Shown: piece after piece, positions 56,501-64,000 of the stretch
How positions within the stretch are numbered: the stretch's first letter is position 1
How the letters are laid out: each line of letters starts with the position of its first letter
Source: Jacaranda mimosifolia
Taxonomy: Eukaryota > Streptophyta > Magnoliopsida > Lamiales > Bignoniaceae
Length of the DNA stretch: 64,000 nt
NCBI GenBank assembly: GCA_018894105.1
Contig: CM032117.1
Coordinates: forward strand, 2,445,501 to 2,509,500
Reading direction: 5' to 3'
Notes under the pieces: model-generated
What the model saw: only the letters and a program-made list of their open reading frames with translations
Databases searched by the model: none
Told to the model about the DNA's origin: nothing
Program-made: the position numbers and the translations under genes

Positions 56501-59500
56501 ATGCTTTACTTTGAACATTTGTTCTTTTAATTTCTTTTTCTTTTTTTTTTTTGGTAAAAAATAATCTTGCGAAGGAGCCAAACAAAGTTAACCCGCATGT
56601 GTAATTTATCTCTTGAATATCAAATTTAAATGTTATTTCATAATAAAATTGACATTTCAACTTCACCTTTTTAGGGCCCCACAGATAATAATTCTACGTG
56701 TGGTCCAATATTTGCGTCACTGCCCGGCACAACAAATGCAAAAGAAAAAGGCAGCAATTGTTGCAGCTGTGGTGGCCCCACTCCCTCACTACAATTCGTC
56801 AGTCAACTCACGTAAGTTAAACATCGTTTTATTTTCAATTTCTGTGGAAATCATTTAAATCAGACCTCAAATTTTTTAGTAAAGAGAAAAAAAAAATATT
56901 AATAATATATATAATGAGGACATATAAAATAATATTTTATTCCCCTTCATTTTATAATTTAAAGAAGAAACTTTTTTGAATCATGCCTTTGTTTTTTTCT
57001 TTAATCCCAAAAGAATTTGAAAATCTCAGTTTGGACTTTAGAGGAGGACTATAGTCCATTGGGCCCAGTTGAGTTTGAATAACTGAAGCCCGATTAATGG
57101 TCGGGCCCGAATAGTTATTGACTATGACGTGAAATAGTATGGGCCTCCTAAAAGTATCTACGGCTGTCCATAGTTGGATTCGGATTTGATCGGTGCTGAT
57201 TATATCTAAGCTCGACTAATTAAAAATAATAATATAAAAATAAAAAATTAATAATTGGCGGATAAGTGATTGCTTCGCTCAATATATATATATATGCATT
57301 ATTTTTAATATGATATACTGATATTTATTTTACGTTCCATACATATGCTTGCATGTCTAAGTTTCTTCTTCTTCTTCTTCTTTTGGATTTTAATTTTACA
57401 CATGAACATGTACGTTAAACAAGAATTTGGGTGGCTTTTTAATTTAAAAAAAAAAATTAACATACGTTTATCTAAACCATTTCATCCGAAAAGTAATAGA
57501 TCAACCTCCCCCCCACCAAAAAAATAAATAAATAAAATAGAGTCATTTAAAATTTTATTGAACAAATATGAAATTGCAAAGCCTTAAATTGATTTGCCGA
57601 TAAAACTTAACTCAAATGGTAAAATTGAATCCATAAAACTTAAAAATATTTATAGATTTATTTCCAAGTAAACACATGCAAAAACTTATTTATTTATATG
57701 TAATAATGATATCGTGAAGGTTGGTACACATAAATTATCAACTGGTAAGTCATAATTTACCATTGATCCATATTTTCAGAGAAAAGAATTTTGATTTGAT
57801 AGGTAGTTTACCCTCTAAAACTTACAATTTATAAAAAATAATACATGCGAAATAAAATGTAAAGTGCTGATATTATTATTTTAAAATTTAATAATAAAAT
57901 AACGAGGGTTCGAGAAAAAAGAAAATAAAGTGGGTTTTCACGCCATCGTGCATGGAATCATGCAAATATATAATAATGCATGCATGGTGCAATTGACCAC
58001 GAAATAAAAACAAACCACTAACCAACAAGTGGACAATATTGTTTTACTCGTTTTCTTGTGATTTTGAAATGAGCACGTATAATTCCACAATCAATTCCCC
58101 AATTTTGTTTTGCATGAACAACGCGACAACCCACTACCAAAAGCTAACATCTCAAAGAATATTTTCTTCATTTTATTTTATTATTATTTTTAACCCTTTA
58201 TATTAATCTAAAATATTAAACAATAAAATATATGTTTGTGTTTGTGTACATATGAACTATTTAAATCTTTAGCGCGACCTAAAAAAAATCCACCATTTTT
58301 TGTGCTTGGATTCTTTGAATAATAATTTAATAAATTAATAGTGTGGATTAATTCTAAGAATCCACAATGGGGTCTATATATATATACACGTATGTCTGTA
58401 TATACTACAAAAATTAGAATATCAATCACAATTAATTCATAGCTTATGCTTAAAAAGTGATGATTTTAACTGCGAAACTGACCTGGTCGAATCTAAAATA
58501 GATGTCATTGTAACTAGTTCTCACTATAATCAATACGTAGCTAATGATTATTTTATTTTCTATATTAATTTTTTTAACTGACAATTTATAGTTAATCCAT
58601 TGAGATTGTAATGTGGACATGGCTACTGGTTGACTGCTCAAAATTTTTATTGCTTGTTATTTCAAAAAATTACATTCGTTATGAAAAATTTATAGTTATA
58701 ATTTATAACTATAGCTATATAAAAAAAAAATCTTAGTAATTTTTTTTTGTAATAGATCCTTTGGTCAATTTGTTGGCTGTGGTGGAAAGAAATGTACAAT
58801 AGAAACATAGGATGCTTGAAACGTACCTTTCAACAAAGACTGGATAGCTTTTGCCTTTGTTGATTGTATACCATCAATCATCAAAAAACCAAATAAAAAG
58901 ATTACCCCAAAAAGAAAAGGGAAAAAAAACAAGAAGAGGGAGGTAATTTTGAAAGATAAGTATAGTGTACCTATTGACTAATAGAAGTAGGGCCCCCTTT
59001 GTTTCTCTGTACAAAATCCTCTCCCCTTTTCATCCACTAGTTGGAGCCCCATGCCCCCCTAACTTTAACTGAAGTTAAAGTTTTTAATCATCCATTGGCT
59101 CAAAATAATTGACTCTATTTATCACCAAAAAAAAAAGTGTCATGAATATATAATTAAATATCCAAATATATTATTAATCATAAGACTAGTCAAAATGTTC
59201 GTCTTCGAGAAATTAATTTAAATCTCCCTTAATTTTCTTTCAATAATTATCTAATTATATTCGAGCCCTTTTGAAATAATCGAAGAATTTTAAAATTAAT
59301 CAAGAAATTCGATTTTTAACACCTTCATCAATTCATGCATGCAGAAAATATAATTAATTTGTGTTAATTGCATGCATGTGCACTATAATATTTTTGTAAC
59401 TATGGTGAATCAGTGAATCAAGTCTGTGTTATATATATAGAGAGAAAGGGATTTCATTAATTACTAGATAGGCATGCATCGATCTAACTTTATGAGAAAT

Positions 59501-60079
59501 TAATTTAGTATGAGGATAAAAATGCAGCTTTTATATATCTAGATTAATTAAATAGTTGGTTAAAAAAAATAAAAAATAAAAAATAAATTGAATAATTTTG
59601 ATAGTGAAGCAGGTGGGACAGGGAAAGTTTCTATTTTTCGTGGAAATGAAGGGGGAATCAGATTCCAGGGACACATGTTATATTTATGATTGATCAGAGG
59701 AGGGGCAACGTGAGGACAATGACCAACTTGGAATCTCACTTTATTACTAATAATTATTTTTCTACACTCTATACATACATTTTTTCCCCGTATAAATTAC
59801 AAGAACGTTATTAAAGCGAAAGCTGCTGCATGCCTTCTGTACACACACTCAATGTGTTTCTGTGTGTATGTGGATTCTAGATTTTTTTTTTTTATTATTA
59901 TTTTTTTTTATATAAATTTTTCAAGTGGGCATCAAAGGGGTGATGAAGATGGCAAGATCTGGCTTGAATTTCCGAGCCAAACATTCCAATATTTGTTCTC
60001 TTATAAGTATATCACTGTAATGTATGTACTACTCACTATAAAAAATATAATATTAGTAAAAAAAAAAGAATGCATCACT
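56501..60079. other. Intergenic region
   Basis: No gene is supported. Simple repeats include TTC near 57365-57382, an alternating AT tract near 58377-58385 and poly-A runs. A GC-richer patch near 56690-56810 carries no recognisable exon. Confidence 0.45.
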
Positions 60080-60290
60080 TGAAAAATTATTATTAACAGC
60101 ATATATTAAGTGATAATAATTTTTATTTTATCATAATATAATTTAATAGTAAGAAGAATGTTTTAAATTGTTACTATTAATGATTAGTGATCGATATATA
60201 TATATATATAAAGTAACAACCCATTAATTAATGACAGTAACTTTTGTGTTGTTATTCAATATTTTGTCACTAATTTTTTCTTTTTTTTAT
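60080..60290. repeat. Dispersed AT-rich repeat, copy 2
   Basis: The words catatattaagtgataata, tttttattttatcata, taatttaatagtaa and taatgattagtga follow the same order as at 56261-56500. An alternating AT tract interrupts it near 60195. Confidence 0.5.
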
Positions 60291-61602
60291 GCAGTGAATA
60301 TGTTAATGGTAAACAAATTATGTGTGATTTATAACAATTTGATTGACAATCTTGGGATCACTATAGGACATATATCCCCCACTGATTACTCTTAATTATC
60401 ATAATAATCATTCAACAATTAAGACAACTAACCGACATATAATCAGATCTACATGATTATCTCTAAATATATGCATGTGTGTGTTGATATATAGCTAGAG
60501 AGAGAGAGAGGGGGAGAGAACTTTATATTTATTTATTTATTTATTTATTTTGGATTTGGGGGGTGGGGTTGGGGGGGCTTAGAGATGAGAGTAGTAACTT
60601 TATTCGATGTTGGTAAGCAGCAGCCTTGATTCTTACAAAAGTGAAATACCAAAGATTCGTTTGGCTTAAAAGATGAGGAATTCCACTATTGCTACTACGC
60701 AGTGCAGTGCAGTACTTGCTAAGCTAGCTAATTATGGGGACCCTTTCTTCTGACAGACACCCAACACTATCACGTTCTTCAATTCTTCCATCACCAGCAA
60801 ACTTCGACCTACGTACGTACCTTAGATTTTTTCGATTTATTGCACACTCAGATCAATTATACCTTATATATCGTCATATACATCCATGAAGAAGAATTCA
60901 CCTTTAATGTTGCACGAAATGTTGGATATGAAATCATTTTCGAAAATTATTGAATGATGGGTTTCTACTCTAGGAATGCCTTAGCTTAGAAATCATGTTC
61001 GAGTTCAAAAAATGAGTTCTTAGATGTCTTTTTGGTTATGGAAGTTAGTATTTATATTAATTGAGTTTTTGATGAATTTGAGCTCATGAGGCTTAGAGGA
61101 TGACCCATATTGAGTGAGCTTAGTTGATTATTTTGATTAGTCATGATAGGCATTTTATTTGATTTTTTTTATTTTTATGCCCCTAAAACCTTAGTAGGGT
61201 ATATCAATCTTCAGTAAATTCATGTTTTAGCCATGAATGGGTTGATTGTGGTATGGTCCTAATTTATATAGTACCATGATATTATATTATATGTATTTCG
61301 AGAAATTAAAATATGTTACTATGATCCCATTGTATAATAGAGCCTAGTTTCAAGTCTTATAGCAACATTAATTTTTAATCATGGTCAAATTCAATTGTCA
61401 AACTTACCCATGAGTGAACTTTTTACAAAAAGAATTCAACTTATAACATGATAAGTTGAATTAATTTAAGTGTAAATGGCATTGATTCCTTTGTAAAAGC
61501 TAAAATCTTTTGATCCCATATAAATTTGCATTTACACACATTCAAATAAATATTGAATTGAAGATCAATGCATTTAATATTATGTTTGATACAAGGATTT
61601 TA
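60291..61602. other. Intergenic region
   Basis: It contains an AG repeat near 60498-60510, a TTTA repeat near 60526-60549, a G-rich patch near 60555-60580 and a gcagtgcagtgcagtac repeat near 60702. No gene is supported. Confidence 0.45.
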
Positions 61603-62063
61603 GGGCCCGTTTGTTTTCATTTTCAAACCCCATTTTCATTTTCTTCTGAAAATGAAAATAGAAAACTATCAACTTCTACACTATTTTCTCATACATTTTC
61701 ATTATCAAAACATTCCTTTTTACATTCTCTCGCCATTTTCATACATATTTCCCCTCTATTATTACCTATATCTACTTTTTTATCTCCCCAATGCTTCTCA
61801 AACAACATTTCCCACAAAAATATTATAAATTCAAATTCAAATATTATTTTTCCAAACAATTACACATCACATCATCAATTCAAATTCAAAAACTACACAA
61901 CTTTTAATACAAAACACCTAACATCCAAATACATCTCATTTTCACAACTATATAAACCTACAATTTTAAACAACACATCCAAACACAACTCCATTTTCAA
62001 AAACATCTTTTCTAACTAACTTTTTACTATGCATTTTCACTAGAAAATGAAACCAAACGGGTT
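61603..62063. mobile_element. MITE with clear terminal inverted repeats, about 460 bp
   Basis: The left end reads gggcccgtttgttttcattt and the complement of the right end reads aacccgtttggtttcatttt. The inverted repeats are about 20-22 bases. The interior is C-poor and stop-poor on the plus strand, which creates a long open frame without any protein features. The gtttggtttcatttt end is typical of hAT-type MITEs; no convincing 8-bp target duplication is seen. Confidence 0.65.
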
Positions 62064-63816
62064 GTTGGTAAAGAAAGGGAAAAAAAATGTAAGAAAAAAT
62101 ATTTTTTACTGTTTTCTTGGTAAAAGAAATACTAAGAAAAGAAAATTGAGGGCTGGGAAAAATTCCGTGATGAGAAAATGAGAGAAAAATCTATTTGACT
62201 CTCTCTTCCTCAAACACATTAATTTATCAATTCAAATCTATTATTTTCATTCAATTTCATATTGTTTTTCTTAAACAATCAAACAAACTTGAAATTTTTT
62301 CAAACCAAACTTTTGTTATACAAGTTGATAGAAGAGTTTAATTTAATTCAATTTAATTTAGAAATTACTTAAAACAAAGTAACAATATATATTCCACATT
62401 TTATGACCATTTCACACTTTGTCGGGTTGATTAAACAACCTTTAAATTAGAAGGACACATTTTTCTTGCAAATTGTGAAGGCAAATTATTCGAAAAAGTG
62501 AAAAGTTTTGAGGCAATGGAGAAGAAGAATCAAAGAAAGGCATGAGGCACTTTATGGTATATTGTCCTTGTGCAAAGAGGGAGTAGGGTTAGGGTAGCCT
62601 ACCAGAAATGGAACTGTTTTGTGGCTTGTGCATATCGGTATCTTTGTAAATTAAATAAATCTAAGTCGTAATTAAATATAAACGCTTTCACCTTCTCTTA
62701 CAACATACTTTAATTGAATGTGACAGAGAGGGACAACAATCCTCCATATGCTTAGATTAATGCATTAAACATAACTTAAAGTTAATTAAATAATTATAAC
62801 CAGTTTAAGTCTCAATTTGGTCAAGAAATAAATATGTAGAAGATATATAGACAAGCTACAATATGAAAAAAAGGTAATGAGAAGATGTGACATGAAAATG
62901 ATTGTTGGAATAATGATTCTCAATTATTGTTTATTAATTAGTGATAAAAATCATATATAATTCACTATTATTGTCAATGAAAATTTACTATTATTTATAT
63001 CGTCACTAAATTGTAATCATTTAATAATGTTTTTATGGTAAAATTACATTTTCGATTATATACCACGGAGGGGTGTGCCTATGTACTCAAAATTTAGAGG
63101 CTCAACACTTATATTTCCTTTTTTTTTTTTTTTTTTTAATGACGTCAAATTGTCGCTATAACTCTAACTATTTCTGCATTGTCATTATATACATATATAC
63201 TACTAATTGTCACGAACTTTTATCAATCAATATTATTACGATGAGTATCAAATATCCATCTTTTCAACATACATTTAATACATATATAATATCAATGATA
63301 ATGGGATATCATCACCTTTTATATTTCCCTCATTAATATAATTTCTTCTTGTGGTTATTTAATTTTAATCAGTGAGTTGGCCAAGCTAATTTACATCCCA
63401 AATGGCTTGTTGGACCATCCCCTACAATTATTTCAAAGACTAACAAACCACATTATTGAGAAAAGACCTCACTCAAATTGCAAGTTAAGTTGTAATCATT
63501 CTTTTATTATTGAATTGAAGAAATAGTACTCAAAGCTTAATTTCTAATCTTCCAACACCAAACAGGTCCATAAAAACTATAGAAAATTAAAGTATATATA
63601 AGCAGCAAAAGAGAAACAGAACTCTCATAATTAAGAATATTGAACATAAAAAAGAAAAAAATATATTTATCACATGCCTAAATTATCAGCATATCTGTCT
63701 ATTACAATATAAAAACAGTGCAGCTTCTATGTTACACTTCTACCATGTTAGCATAAATCTGCACAGTTTCTGGTACATATAGACAGCATATTTCTTCCCG
63801 GAAAAACCTCAATATA
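62064..63816. other. Intergenic region
   Basis: No supported gene. A third, weaker copy of the dispersed AT-rich repeat lies at about 62925-63050, and a poly-T run at 63119-63138. From about 63640 on, the sequence could be the 3' untranslated region of a minus-strand gene. Confidence 0.4.
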
Positions 63817-63876
63817 TTACACAGATTTTCTAACAAAAGAAACTGACGACCCCATCTCATCATCAGAATCTAAGAC

Positions 63877-63913
<37 letters not shown>
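63817..63913 (-). CDS. Possible terminal exon of a gene entering from the right edge
   Basis: On the minus strand, a good pyrimidine-rich acceptor (ctctccccctcag) is followed at 63913 by a GA microsatellite and then a frame reading VLVLDSDDEMGSSVSFVRK, then SV and a stop at 63817. The downstream sequence looks like a plant 3' untranslated region. The GA repeat would encode alternating Arg and Glu. I do not recognise the protein. The rest of the gene would lie beyond 64000. Without it the call is speculative. Confidence 0.25.

Positions 63914-63915
<2 letters not shown>
63884..63915. repeat. CT microsatellite
   Basis: About sixteen CT units, directly left of the putative minus-strand splice acceptor. 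Confidence 0.95.
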
Positions 63916-63919
<4 letters not shown>

Positions 63920-64000
63920 GGGAGAGAGATTCACGCGGGAGAGAAACGCGTGCATGAAATAGAAAAATGGGTTCTTCGACTTGTGTTCATCTTAATTTGG

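Noticed and set aside
61510..62019. 169-residue open frame on the plus strand
   Set aside because: It lies almost wholly inside the inverted-repeat element at 61603-62063. Its composition (Ser, Asn, Phe, Thr, His) reflects the base bias of the element and there is no domain or motif.
63967..64000. Plus-strand start MGSSTCVHLNL at the right edge
   Set aside because: Only eleven codons are visible and the surrounding sequence reads better as minus-strand gene context, so it cannot be supported.

Overview
The window is nuclear DNA from a flowering plant, almost certainly a eudicot. It is AT-rich, its coding genes are split by short GT-AG introns, and the intergenic DNA is full of small inverted-repeat elements and microsatellites. 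Every recognisable protein belongs to a plant family (POLTERGEIST-like PP2C, SIAMESE-related CDK inhibitor, XBAT31-type ankyrin/RING ligase). I lean weakly towards an asterid; species cannot be read from the sequence. All gene models were built by eye from open frames, splice sites and protein family memory.

Layout. 677-2880 (+) is a POLTERGEIST-like protein phosphatase 2C gene of four exons. 5874-9576 (-) is ALG10, the ER glucosyltransferase that adds the last glucose to the N-glycan precursor, in eight or nine exons. 10590-13150 holds an orphan actin C-terminal exon, and upstream of it on the same (minus) strand a TATA-bearing, LTR-like segment with a very GC-rich block. 13150-23100 is intergenic and repeat-rich, with MITE-like elements, a SINE-like segment and a large AAT/ATT palindrome. 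23551-24036 (+) is a SIAMESE-related inhibitor. 27898-31247 (+) is a seven-exon WD40 gene of the WDR44-like type. 32493-35193 (+) is a five-exon conserved plant gene of unknown function. 38127-40908 is a 2.8 kb non-autonomous Mutator-like element with a perfect 9-bp target duplication. 41188-43406 (+) is an At3g17950-like gene. 45070-47532 (-) is an XBAT31-like E3 ligase in eight exons. 47700-63800 has no gene I can support; it holds degenerate mobile elements and simple repeats. The last 200 bases may contain the final exon of a minus-strand gene entering from the right.

The genes do not form a pathway or cluster; this is an ordinary stretch of chromosome with individually controlled genes. 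I found no new biological system. The observations most worth a second look are the actin exon downstream of an LTR-like promoter with a good splice donor, which could give a chimeric transcript, and the well-preserved Mutator-like element with its internal minisatellite.
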